Source: JAVKSM01 sp039583705 (GTDB lineage: Bacteria; Actinomycetota; Actinomycetes; Mycobacteriales; Pseudonocardiaceae). From it: a stretch of DNA of 16,053 nt. The stretch covers positions 1 to 16,053 of the forward strand of contig JAVKSM010000077.1 in assembly GCA_039583705.1 (NCBI GenBank), written 5' to 3'. Of this stretch, positions 5,828-12,471 are shown one piece after another. Each line of letters starts with the position of its first letter. The stretch's first letter is position 1. The position numbers were made by a program, and so were the translations under genes. Under the pieces are notes generated by a model. The model was not told the DNA's origin. It made no database searches and was given only the letters and a program-made list of their open reading frames with translations.

Positions 5828-6097
5828 ATGTCGACGTCCCCGAGGCGCACCCACCCGTCTGGCGGGAGGCGTCGGCGCGGCATGTGGAACCTGCTGCTGC
5901 TCGTCCCGCTCTTCACACTGATCACGCCGATCTTCAACTACGACCAGCCGCGGCTGGGCGGCATGCCGTTCTTCTACTGGTTCCAGTTCGTCGGGATCCC
6001 GGTCGGCGTGCTGTGCACGGTCGTGGTGTACCGGGCGTCCCGCGGGTCGGCCGGCCCCCGGGACGTCGACGCGCTGGAGGAGGGAACCCGGCGGTGA
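5828..6097 (+). CDS. DUF3311 family small membrane protein, partner of the symporter
   Basis: This 89-residue protein starts at ATG 5828 behind a GGAGG sequence. A basic N-terminus (RRTHPSGGRRRRG) is followed by two membrane helices: about residues 19-38 (MWNLLLLVPLFTLITPIFNY) and about 48-67 (FYWFQFVGIPVGVLCTVVVY). The spacing, the Pro/Asn between them (TPIFNY) and a PFFYWFQF-type turn fit DUF3311. This family typically sits immediately upstream of MctP-type solute:sodium symporters and is thought to be an accessory subunit. Here its stop overlaps the symporter start (GTGA, 6094-6097), so the two are translationally coupled and should be made in similar amounts. The exact role of DUF3311 is not known. 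Confidence 0.85.
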   Translation: MSTSPRRTHPSGGRRRRGMWNLLLLVPLFTLITPIFNYDQPRLGGMPFFYWFQFVGIPVGVLCTVVVYRASRGSAGPRDVDALEEGTRR

Positions 6098-7752
6098 CAC
6101 CCTCCCAGGTCACCGAGCTGGCGATCTTCATCGCGCTGTTCGCCGCTGTCACCGTGGTGGGTTTCGTCGCCGTGAGGTGGCGCGCCGGGTCTGCCGGATC
6201 CAGGATGGACCACCTCGACGAATGGGGCCTCGGCGGCCGGCGCTTCGGCTCCTGGATCAGTTGGTTCCTCCTCGGCGGTGACCTCTACACCGCCTACACC
6301 TTCGTCGCCGTGCCGGCGCTGTTGTTCGCCTCCGGCGCGCTCGGGTTCTTCGCGCTGCCGTACACGGTCGTCACCTATCCCCTGGTGCTGCTGCCGCTGC
6401 TGCGGCTGTGGTCGGTCTCGCGGGTGAACGGCTACGTCACCCCGGCCGATTTCGTCCGCGGCCGCTACGGCTCGCCCACCATGGCGTTGCTGGTGGCCGT
6501 CACGGGGATCGTCGCGACCATGCCCTACATCGCGCTCCAGCTCGCCGGGCTGGAGGCGGTGTTGCGGACGATGGGGCTCAACGGGTCCGGCCTGGTCGGG
6601 CACCTTCCGTTGATCGTCGCTTTCGTCATCCTCGCGGCATACACCTACCAGTCCGGGCTGCGGGCACCGGCGCTCATCGCGTTCGTCAAGGACATCCTCA
6701 TCTACGGGGTGATCCTGGTCGCGATCATCTACCTGCCGGCCAAGCTGGGCGGCTTCGGACCGATCTTCCATGCGGCGGACACCAAGTTCACCGCCGCCAG
6801 GTCCGGCGGGCTCCTGCTGACCGGCACCAACCAGCTCCAGTACGCCACGCTGGCCTTCGGCTCCGCGCTGGCGCTGTTCCTCTACCCGCACTCGATCACG
6901 GGGGTGCTGGCCTCCCGCGGTCGCGAGGTCGTCAAGCGCACCATGGCCGCGCTGCCGGCGTACTCGCTGATGCTGGGGTTCCTGGCGCTGCTGGGATACG
7001 TGGCCGTCGCCGCCCACACCAAGCCGATCGTCAACGGCGCCACCGGGAAGGCCGACAGCAACACGATCGTCCCGGCGCTGTTCAGCTCCCAGTTCCCGTC
7101 CTGGTTCGCCGGGATCGCCTTCGCGGCCATCGGGATCGGCGCGCTGGTGCCGGCTGCGATCATGTCGATCGCGGCGGCCAACCTGTGGACCCGCAACATC
7201 TACAAGGAGTACCTGCGTCGCGACGCCGACGACCGCAGCCAGGCCCGCCAGGCCAAGCTGGCCTCGCTCGTGGTCAAGCTCGGCGCGGTGGCATTCATCG
7301 TCCTGATCAACCCGCAGTACGCGATCGACCTCCAGCTCATCGGTGGTGTGATCATCCTACAGACGCTGCCGGCGGTGGTGATCGCGCTCTACACCCGGTG
7401 GCTGCACATCGGCGGGCTGATCACCGGCTGGACAGCCGGGCAGGCCTACGGGCTCGCGTTGCTCTACCAGATCCCCAACCCCGCCGCCGGCAGCAAGCAC
7501 TTCGGCGGCTCGGCGCTGGCACTGGGCAAGATCTCGGTATTCGGTGCACACCCCTTCGGCGGCTCCCCGGTGCAGATTTACGTGGGGTTCGTCGCGCTGG
7601 TCGTCAACCTCGGCGTGGCCGTGGTGGTCACGCTGCTGCTGCGGGCCGTGCGGGTGCCAATCGGCGCCGACGCCACCCGGGTGGCCGACTACCATGCCGA
7701 GGCGGGTTTTCCCGATACCGCCTCACCTGCTGGTGTGCTCGCGCAGGCGTGA
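6094..7752 (+). CDS. mctP: Sodium:solute symporter, MctP-like monocarboxylate permease
   Basis: This is a 552-residue inner-membrane transporter. GTG 6094 is chosen because a strong GGAGGAGGG lies about ten bases upstream and the GTGA overlap with the DUF3311 gene is typical. About 13 hydrophobic segments are visible, starting at residues 3-25. The second is preceded by the SSS signature region DEWGLGGRRFGSWISWFLLG, then GDLYTAYTFVAVPALLFASG, with further SSS features such as RYGSPTMALLVAVTG and FLYPHSITGVLASRG. It would couple Na+ (or H+) entry to uptake of short monocarboxylates such as lactate, pyruvate or propionate. That substrate range is inferred from the DUF3311 pairing and family likeness, not shown by sequence. 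The C-terminal tail is short and hydrophilic. Its end overlaps the upstream candidate start of the metallopeptidase gene. Confidence 0.88.
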   Translation: MTPSQVTELAIFIALFAAVTVVGFVAVRWRAGSAGSRMDHLDEWGLGGRRFGSWISWFLLGGDLYTAYTFVAVPALLFASGALGFFALPYTVVTYPLVLLPLLRLWSVSRVNGYVTPADFVRGRYGSPTMALLVAVTGIVATMPYIALQLAGLEAVLRTMGLNGSGLVGHLPLIVAFVILAAYTYQSGLRAPALIAFVKDILIYGVILVAIIYLPAKLGGFGPIFHAADTKFTAARSGGLLLTGTNQLQYATLAFGSALALFLYPHSITGVLASRGREVVKRTMAALPAYSLMLGFLALLGYVAVAAHTKPIVNGATGKADSNTIVPALFSSQFPSWFAGIAFAAIGIGALVPAAIMSIAAANLWTRNIYKEYLRRDADDRSQARQAKLASLVVKLGAVAFIVLINPQYAIDLQLIGGVIILQTLPAVVIALYTRWLHIGGLITGWTAGQAYGLALLYQIPNPAAGSKHFGGSALALGKISVFGAHPFGGSPVQIYVGFVALVVNLGVAVVVTLLLRAVRVPIGADATRVADYHAEAGFPDTASPAGVLAQA

Positions 7753-7828
7753 CGGTGCCGGGCGGGCCAGCCGGCAGGTCACGCGGCTGGTCGCGCGGCT
7801 GGTCGCGCGGCAGGCCGTCGCCGGGTTC

Positions 7829-8545
7829 GTGGTCAGGTTCGTCGCCGGGCTCGTGGTCGGGCTCGTGGTGCTGGGTGGCTGCGGCACGGCGACCGGCACG
7901 GCGACCGCCACCTCCGGCAACCCGTCCCGGTCGTCGGCGTCCCCGTCCCCACCGCCGCTGCCCTGTGCGTCCGACCTCGATGACGGCGCGTTCGCGCACT
8001 GCCTGGAGCAGGCGTTGAGCAGGGTCTGGACCGGGTTGTTCGCCGCCACCGGCCGGGAGTACCGGCCGCCGGCACTGGACGGGCCGGACACCGGGCACCA
8101 GCCCGACGGGGTCGGCCACCGCGCCTACTACGAGGAGGACACGCAGACGATCCACGTACCCGCCGGTTACCTCGTCGACCTGCGCGCCGCCTTCGACGGC
8201 CGCGCGCACGCCGCGCTCGCCTTCGCGCTGGCCCACGAGACCGGCCACCACGTCCAGTTCCTCGTGCACCACGGGTTCGGTCAGGCGACCTCGACCGCCG
8301 TGGAGATGCAGGCCGACTGCTATGCGGGGGTGTGGGCCCACGCCGAGGCGGCAGCCCACGCGCTGACCGCGCCGGTGTTCCTCGACGCGGCGAGCGCGGA
8401 GCTGCGCCGGCTGAGCGGACGCCCCGACGAGGTGCGCACCCACGGCAGCGCCGAGCAGCGGATCGGCGCGCTCACCCTCGGGCTGACCTCCGGCGACCCC
8501 GCAGCCTGCGACGCGCCTGGCCTGACATGGTCACCGCAGGGGTGA
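7829..8545 (+). CDS. Secreted lipoprotein, neutral zinc metallopeptidase family (HETGH)
   Basis: From GTG 7829 this is a 238-residue protein. Its N-terminus (MVRFVAGLVVGLVVLGGC) is a short lipoprotein signal with lipobox LGGC, putting the lipid anchor on Cys18. A Ser/Thr/Pro linker to about residue 48 then leads to the catalytic domain. HETGH (about 136-140) gives the zinc His pair and the catalytic Glu, and EMQADCYAGVWAH (from about 159) gives the third ligand. Both motifs are those of the putative neutral zinc metallopeptidase family (YpfJ-like). It acts outside the membrane; its substrate is unknown. A longer frame from GTG 7733 would overlap the symporter end by 20 bp and add a 32-residue Arg/Val-rich tail with no clear Shine-Dalgarno sequence. 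The start remains uncertain. The first coding stretch holds 12-bp repeats (GGGCTCGTGGTC, 7848-7871). Confidence 0.78.
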   Translation: MVRFVAGLVVGLVVLGGCGTATGTATATSGNPSRSSASPSPPPLPCASDLDDGAFAHCLEQALSRVWTGLFAATGREYRPPALDGPDTGHQPDGVGHRAYYEEDTQTIHVPAGYLVDLRAAFDGRAHAALAFALAHETGHHVQFLVHHGFGQATSTAVEMQADCYAGVWAHAEAAAHALTAPVFLDAASAELRRLSGRPDEVRTHGSAEQRIGALTLGLTSGDPAACDAPGLTWSPQG

Positions 8546-8566
8546 GAAGTGGGGGGTGTCGGTCTC

Positions 8567-8824
8567 TCACAGAAACGATCGGGAACAACGATCAGGGTCA
8601 CCGGGCAGGCTGGTCGCCCAGGTCGCCGCGACGTCGAGGTACAGGCCACGGGGACGTCGACCGCGGCCGAAACCCGTGTCGTGCCACCACCGGCGCAGGC
8701 AATGGCCACACTGCACCCACACGAGGTTGACCTCGCAACCGAGCAGGTAGAGCCCGGCGGCGTCGCCGCAGTGGGGGCAGGACAGCCACACGCGGCGGCC
8801 GGGATCTGCTTGTGGATCCACCAT
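8567..8824 (-). CDS. Small Cys-rich zinc-ribbon-like protein (85 aa)
   Basis: ATG 8824 is preceded by a weak GGTGAG. Residues 16-19 (CPHC) and 39-42 (CGHC), with an extra Cys30 between them, form two CxxC knuckles spaced as in a zinc ribbon. They are followed by LRRWWHDTG and a less ordered Arg-rich tail. GC3 bias is strong throughout. Such small proteins may bind DNA, RNA or another protein through the ribbon; no partner is indicated. It is probably the second gene of an operon with the DUF6400-like gene, whose stop lies seven bases upstream. Its 3' end converges on the metallopeptidase gene with a 21-base gap. Confidence 0.7.
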   Translation of the reverse strand: MVDPQADPGRRVWLSCPHCGDAAGLYLLGCEVNLVWVQCGHCLRRWWHDTGFGRGRRPRGLYLDVAATWATSLPGDPDRCSRSFL

Positions 8825-8831
8825 GAGCGGC

Positions 8832-9053
8832 TCACCACCCCGGGTTCTCGGGGATCACCCCGGCGGCTGCGAGCATCCGGTAGGTGGCCCGCTGGCCGGG
8901 GTCGAGCTGGGAGTAGAGCATCCGATGCGCCGCGGCTTCCCCGGCCTGGACGTCGGCGGGATCCCAGCCGCCGTCCAGGGCGTGCAGGACGGCGGCGAGG
9001 CGCACCCCTTCATGAGCGGTGAGATCCATGGTGAAGGAGACGAGGGTGGGCAC
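8832..9053 (-). CDS. DUF6400-like small protein (73 aa)
   Basis: GTG 9053 is chosen because a perfect AGGAGG lies six bases upstream (plus-strand CCTCCT at 9060-9065). The inner ATG at 9029 has no such site. The sequence MDLTAHEGVRLAAVLHALDG, then GWDPADVQAGEAAAHRMLYS and QLDPGQRATYRMLAAAGVIP, resembles the DUF6400 pattern: HE..R...L.AL...WDP....EE.A...LYS.LD..Q...Y..L..AGV. It is probably a small soluble helical protein of unknown function, conserved in actinomycetes. It is the first gene of a two-gene operon with the zinc-ribbon gene (gap of 7 bases). The DUF6400 assignment is from pattern memory and should be confirmed. Confidence 0.75.
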   Translation of the reverse strand: MPTLVSFTMDLTAHEGVRLAAVLHALDGGWDPADVQAGEAAAHRMLYSQLDPGQRATYRMLAAAGVIPENPGW

Positions 9054-9406
9054 CGTCCACCTCCTGTCGCTGGTTGCGATGCGTTGTCGCGTCGAGGTCC
9101 GCCTACCGACATCGAGGTCACCGACGCGGTCCGGGTGTCGTGAGGAAGAGGGCCACCACCGTGTCCCACGGACATGGAGGGCCGTGACGCGGCCCACAGG
9201 GCGCCGGGCACCCCACGCGGCGTCACGGCCGCTTGTCCCGCGCGCCCGCTGGGTGGGTTGGCGAGAGCCAATTGCAGGCCGAACTCCACGAGTGCCCAGC
9301 CCCGTTCGAGTTGGTCGCCGGTCTGGTGGCGCTGCGGCGCGGTCACCGGCGGCGGGGCCGGCGCGTCCGGGTCCACGGCGGGTGGCATGGGGTCCCCAGG
9401 AGGCAC
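8855..9406 (-). CDS. Doubtful reading frame; coding-like only in its first part
   Basis: GTG 9406 has GAGG five bases upstream, and the first 45 or so codons look coding: a Pro-rich opening, then TAPQRHQTGDQLERGWALVE and FGLQLALAN, with good GC3. After about codon 70 the codon bias is lost and the frame runs on to 8855 through the whole DUF6400-like gene in another frame. A true 183-residue protein is therefore unlikely. A gene that has lost its stop, a frameshifted gene, or a short peptide gene are all possible. No family is recognised. The rest of 9054-9567 shows no other convincing gene. Confidence 0.25.
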   Translation of the reverse strand: MPPGDPMPPAVDPDAPAPPPVTAPQRHQTGDQLERGWALVEFGLQLALANPPSGRAGQAAVTPRGVPGALWAASRPSMSVGHGGGPLPHDTRTASVTSMSVGGPRRDNASQPATGGGRCPPSSPSPWISPLMKGCASPPSCTPWTAAGIPPTSRPGKPRRIGCSTPSSTPASGPPTGCSQPPG

Positions 9407-9554
9407 TGATACCTCGCGGAGCCCTGGACGGGCGCGGCAGCCGGGCGTTCCGCGGTGCCGGAACAGACAACCCGTCGGGCATGTCCCGGCAACCGGGGAC
9501 GAGCAGGCGCCGTCGTGGCGCCGAGACGGTGACGACACGTCGCTCCCGCGACAC

Positions 9555-9560
9555 TAGCCT
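9555..9560 (+). promoter_or_regulatory. Candidate -10 box (TAGCCT) for the SpoIIE-type phosphatase
   Basis: TAGCCT fits TANNNT and ends seven bases before GTG 9568, so transcription would start at or just before the GTG (leaderless). There is no strong Shine-Dalgarno sequence (only GGGCAG, overlapping this spacing). Confidence 0.4.
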
Positions 9561-9567
9561 AGGGCAG

Positions 9568-11742
9568 GTGCAGGAGTCGGGGGTCGTGGCTGATCCGGCG
9601 CGGTTGGCGGCGGTGGGCCGGGTACTGCCGGTGGCGGAGGCCGCCAGGGTGGCGTTGGACCGCCTCGCGGAGCTGGCGGCGATCGTGATGGATGCCCCGG
9701 TGGGCATCGTGGACCTGATCGGCTCCGAGCAGCAGCACCTGGTGGGGCTGCAGGGGATGGCCGAGCCACTCTCCTCGACCCGGCTGCTGTCGGTGGAGGT
9801 GGGGTTCTGCCCGGAGACGCTGCGGGCGGGCCGGCCGCTCTACATCGAGGACGCCGCCGAGGATCCCGTCTTCGTCGACCACCCGGGTTATACCGAGATG
9901 GGGTTCTCCGCCTATGCCGGGGCCCCGTTGCGTGACGAGGGCGGCGAGCTGCTGGGCACGCTGTGCGTGGCTGACACCCGGCCGCATCGCTGGCGGCGGA
10001 CCGACCGGCGGGCGTTGGAGGCGTTGGCCGAGTCTGTGGTCAGCGAGTTGGCGTTGCACCGCGACATCGACCGCCGCCAGCGGCTGTTGGTTGCCTTCGA
10101 CGTCGCCCCGGCGGCGATCGCGGTGACCCGCGGCCCGACGCACCTGGTCGAGTACCTCAACCCGGCCTTCCTGGCGATCTTCGGTGACCTGCCGAAGGGG
10201 GCGCCCGGGCAGGCGGTGCTGCCGGAGCTGCCAGCACAGTTCTTCGCCCTGATGGACCAGGTGCTGACCACCGGGCAGGACTACCGGGCCAGCGAGGCGT
10301 CGGTCCGGCTGGTCTGGCCCGGGGAGGACCGGCCGCGGGAGCGGTTGTTCGACGTCTCCTACTCGGCCATCCACCATGAGCCGGGCCGTGGCCGCGCCAG
10401 CGGCGGGGATCCGTCGGGGCTGCTGGTGGTGGCGGTGGAGGTCACTGACCGGGTGTGGGCGCGCCGGGAGGTGGAGCAGGATGCGCGACGCCACGAGCTG
10501 CTGGCCACCGCGGCCGCGGCGCTCAACCGTAACCTGGACCCGGATGCCGAGCTGGCCGAGCTGGCCCGGGTCGTCGTCCCGGAACTGGCCGACCTGTCGG
10601 TGGTGAACCTGCTGACCCGCCCGGTGCCACCCGGCCAGCCACCCCCGCTGCCGGTGATCACCGACCGGGTGGCGGTCGCCGCGGCGCCCGACCGGCCCGC
10701 CCTCCCGACGGCGCGAGGGCTGCGCTGGGACGGTGACGGGGATCCGGTGACGGAGGCGATCCGCCGCAGTGGGGTGTTCGTGTCCACCCCGACCCCGTCC
10801 CCGCCCCGTTGGGCACAGGTCGTCGGCGCGGCGAGTTCGTTCGAGGCCGGGCTCAGGCACGTCGCGGCCGCACCGGTGGTCGTGGACGGCCTCGTCGTCG
10901 CGGTGGTGTGGTTCGGGCTGTGGGAGGACCGCCCGACCTGGGGCGCGTCCGACCTTGCCGTGCTGGGGCAGATCGCCCGCTACGCCGGGATCGCCCTGGG
11001 CCACGGGATGACCTACCAGGCCACCCGCCATTCGGCGTTGGTGCTGCAACGCAGCCTGCTCACCGACCCACCGGCCGTCGCGGGCCTGCAGATCGCCGCC
11101 CGCTACCGCCCCGCCGGGCGCGACGAGGTCGGTGGGGACTGGTACGACGCCTTCCTGCTTGACGGCGACGACCGGCTCGCCGTGGTGATCGGCGACGTGG
11201 CCGGCCACGACATCACCGCCGCCGCCGCCATGGGCCAGTTGCGGGCCAGCCTGCGCACGCTGGCCCTGGACCGCAGCGGAGGACCCGCCGCCGCGCTGGA
11301 CCGGCTCGCCGCCATCAACACCCGGCTGGCCATCACCGGCTTCGCGACCCTGCTGCACGCTCACCTGCACCGCAGCGGCGGCAGCGGCGACGGGGCGTGG
11401 CGGATGCGGTGGGCGAACGCCGGCCACCCGGCCCCGCTGCTGGTCACACCCGAGAGCGACGCGTGTCCACTGGAGCAGGCCCGCGGCGTTGCGCTCATCC
11501 CTGCAACCACCGCGCCCCGCACCGAAGCGGACATCACCCTGCCGGCTGGGGCGACCCTGCTGCTCTACACCGACGGCCTGGTCGAACGCCGCGCCACCGT
11601 GCACACCGATGGCCTGGCCGCCGTGGCCGCCGTGGCCGCGGCCGCCGCCGGGCTCCCCCTCGAACAGCTCTGCGACGCCGTGCTCGCTGACGCTCCCAGC
11701 TACGACGACGTCGCCCTCCTGGCCATCCGCGTCCAAGGCTGA
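9568..11742 (+). CDS. GAF-PAS-GAF SpoIIE-family PP2C protein phosphatase
   Basis: This is a 724-residue cytoplasmic protein with no membrane helix. GTG 9568 is chosen because a -10 box sits seven bases before it and conserved sequence begins at once (ADPARLAAVGRVLP). Order of domains: GAF (about 15-160: APVGIVDLIGSEQQHLVG, PLRDEGGELLGTLCVAD), PAS (about 170-295: FDVAPAAIAVTRGPTHLVEY), a second GAF (about 305-480: FEAGLRHVAAAPVVVDGLVV), and the PP2C/SpoIIE domain (about 500-724). The phosphatase shows the metal-binding motifs GGDWYDAF (Asp524), VIGDVAGHD (Asp543), YTDGLVE (Asp669) and YDDVALL (Asp713/714). Such proteins dephosphorylate STAS anti-anti-sigma factors and so free sigma factors or other partners, with the GAF/PAS domains as sensors. 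A STAS gene lies opposite at 11930-12361, a likely substrate by proximity. No histidine-kinase-like ATPase domain is present. Confidence 0.93.
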   Translation: MQESGVVADPARLAAVGRVLPVAEAARVALDRLAELAAIVMDAPVGIVDLIGSEQQHLVGLQGMAEPLSSTRLLSVEVGFCPETLRAGRPLYIEDAAEDPVFVDHPGYTEMGFSAYAGAPLRDEGGELLGTLCVADTRPHRWRRTDRRALEALAESVVSELALHRDIDRRQRLLVAFDVAPAAIAVTRGPTHLVEYLNPAFLAIFGDLPKGAPGQAVLPELPAQFFALMDQVLTTGQDYRASEASVRLVWPGEDRPRERLFDVSYSAIHHEPGRGRASGGDPSGLLVVAVEVTDRVWARREVEQDARRHELLATAAAALNRNLDPDAELAELARVVVPELADLSVVNLLTRPVPPGQPPPLPVITDRVAVAAAPDRPALPTARGLRWDGDGDPVTEAIRRSGVFVSTPTPSPPRWAQVVGAASSFEAGLRHVAAAPVVVDGLVVAVVWFGLWEDRPTWGASDLAVLGQIARYAGIALGHGMTYQATRHSALVLQRSLLTDPPAVAGLQIAARYRPAGRDEVGGDWYDAFLLDGDDRLAVVIGDVAGHDITAAAAMGQLRASLRTLALDRSGGPAAALDRLAAINTRLAITGFATLLHAHLHRSGGSGDGAWRMRWANAGHPAPLLVTPESDACPLEQARGVALIPATTAPRTEADITLPAGATLLLYTDGLVERRATVHTDGLAAVAAVAAAAAGLPLEQLCDAVLADAPSYDDVALLAIRVQG

Positions 11743-11929
11743 CTTCCCGGCGCGGCGCGCGCTGGGCCGTGTCCCCTAGATTTTTCCCTGCTGCGCGTCC
11801 CGGACGAACTCTCCCGATGTGGTCCGCCCCGTCGTCGGCACAAGAGCAGCTCGCGCCATGGCTGCGCCCAATAGTCCGCCCTTCGGGTCGGTATTGACGC
11901 ACGGTATACGGCCGTCTCCCGGGTGCGGA
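11743..11929. other. Intergenic region between convergent phosphatase and STAS genes
   Basis: No gene or RNA was recognised. A T-run at 11781-11785 follows a weak GGG/CCC dyad and may help end phosphatase transcription; the dyad is short, so this is only suggestive. Confidence 0.3.
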
Positions 11930-12361
11930 TCAGCCGTCGGCCAGCTCGGTGAGCAGGTGTTCCAGGCTGGAGTAGGGGCGGAACATGACCACCAGTCCGG
12001 TCCGTGTCAGCGGCCGGGCCACCGGCGGCTGATCCCCCACCAGGTGCAGCACACACCCGGCGGCTTGCGCGAGCTCGCGGGTCACGACCAGCAGCGCCAA
12101 GCCGCTGGAGTCCAGGAACGTGACGCCGGACAGGTCCAGCACCAGGTGCCGCGGCGGCCGCGTCAACTGCTCGCGGACCCACCGCTCCAGCAACCGGGCG
12201 GTGACCATGTCGACCTCCCCGCCCACGACCACCACCCGAACCTCCGGCCTCGGCTGGACCACCGACACCTCCAGCGGCGGCGTCGCGGCGGCCTGGTCTT
12301 CGCTGTGGTCGCTGCCCCGCCGCCGGTCGTGGGCGTCACCGAGGCCACGGTTGTCACCCAT
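11930..12361 (-). CDS. STAS-domain anti-anti-sigma factor
   Basis: The protein has 143 residues. After a charged 30-residue N-terminus (MGDNRGLGDAHDRRRGSDHS...) the STAS fold begins at about residue 31 (LEVSVVQPRPEVRVVVVGGE, then VDMVTARLLERWVREQL). The loop DLSGVTFLDSSGLALLV (about 76-92) carries the conserved Asp-Ser-Ser-Gly, whose serine is phosphorylated by an anti-sigma kinase and dephosphorylated by a SpoIIE/RsbU phosphatase. In its unphosphorylated form it would bind the anti-sigma factor. The start is ATG 12361; no clear Shine-Dalgarno sequence is seen, so the N-terminus is not certain. It converges on the GAF-PAS-GAF phosphatase across 187 bases, and no matching kinase lies in the window. 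Confidence 0.88.
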   Translation of the reverse strand: MGDNRGLGDAHDRRRGSDHSEDQAAATPPLEVSVVQPRPEVRVVVVGGEVDMVTARLLERWVREQLTRPPRHLVLDLSGVTFLDSSGLALLVVTRELAQAAGCVLHLVGDQPPVARPLTRTGLVVMFRPYSSLEHLLTELADG

Positions 12362-12471
12362 GACACACGGGTAGGCGCAGGACCAGCCCGACAAACCGCC
12401 GAACCGGCTCCGTCCCCCGACGAGGTCACCCAACCGGCCGTGCGTGCACCTGTGCCTGGCGACCAAGGCCG

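Noticed and set aside
5605..6093. N-terminal extension of the symporter to 5605.
   Set aside because: This stretch holds the promoter region and DUF3311 gene in another frame; the GTG at 6094 has a strong Shine-Dalgarno sequence and the typical overlap.
4934..6100. Extension of the Cys/His-rich minus gene upstream to 6100 as a 388-residue protein.
   Set aside because: Coding character ends at ATG 5614; the extra part is antisense to the DUF3311 gene and its leader.
9019..9567. N-terminal extension of the phosphatase to 9019.
   Set aside because: Low-complexity Arg/Pro/Gly sequence opposite other genes; conserved sequence and -10 box begin at 9568.
9559..11736. Very long open frame on the minus strand opposite the phosphatase gene.
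   Set aside because: It is compositional: the plus frame has all PP2C and GAF motifs and strong GC3, while the minus frame is Arg/Gly/Gln-rich with no domain.
11891..11915. TTGACG and TATACG near the STAS 3' end as a promoter.
   Set aside because: Only five bases separate them, too close for -35 and -10 boxes, and no gene begins downstream on the plus strand.
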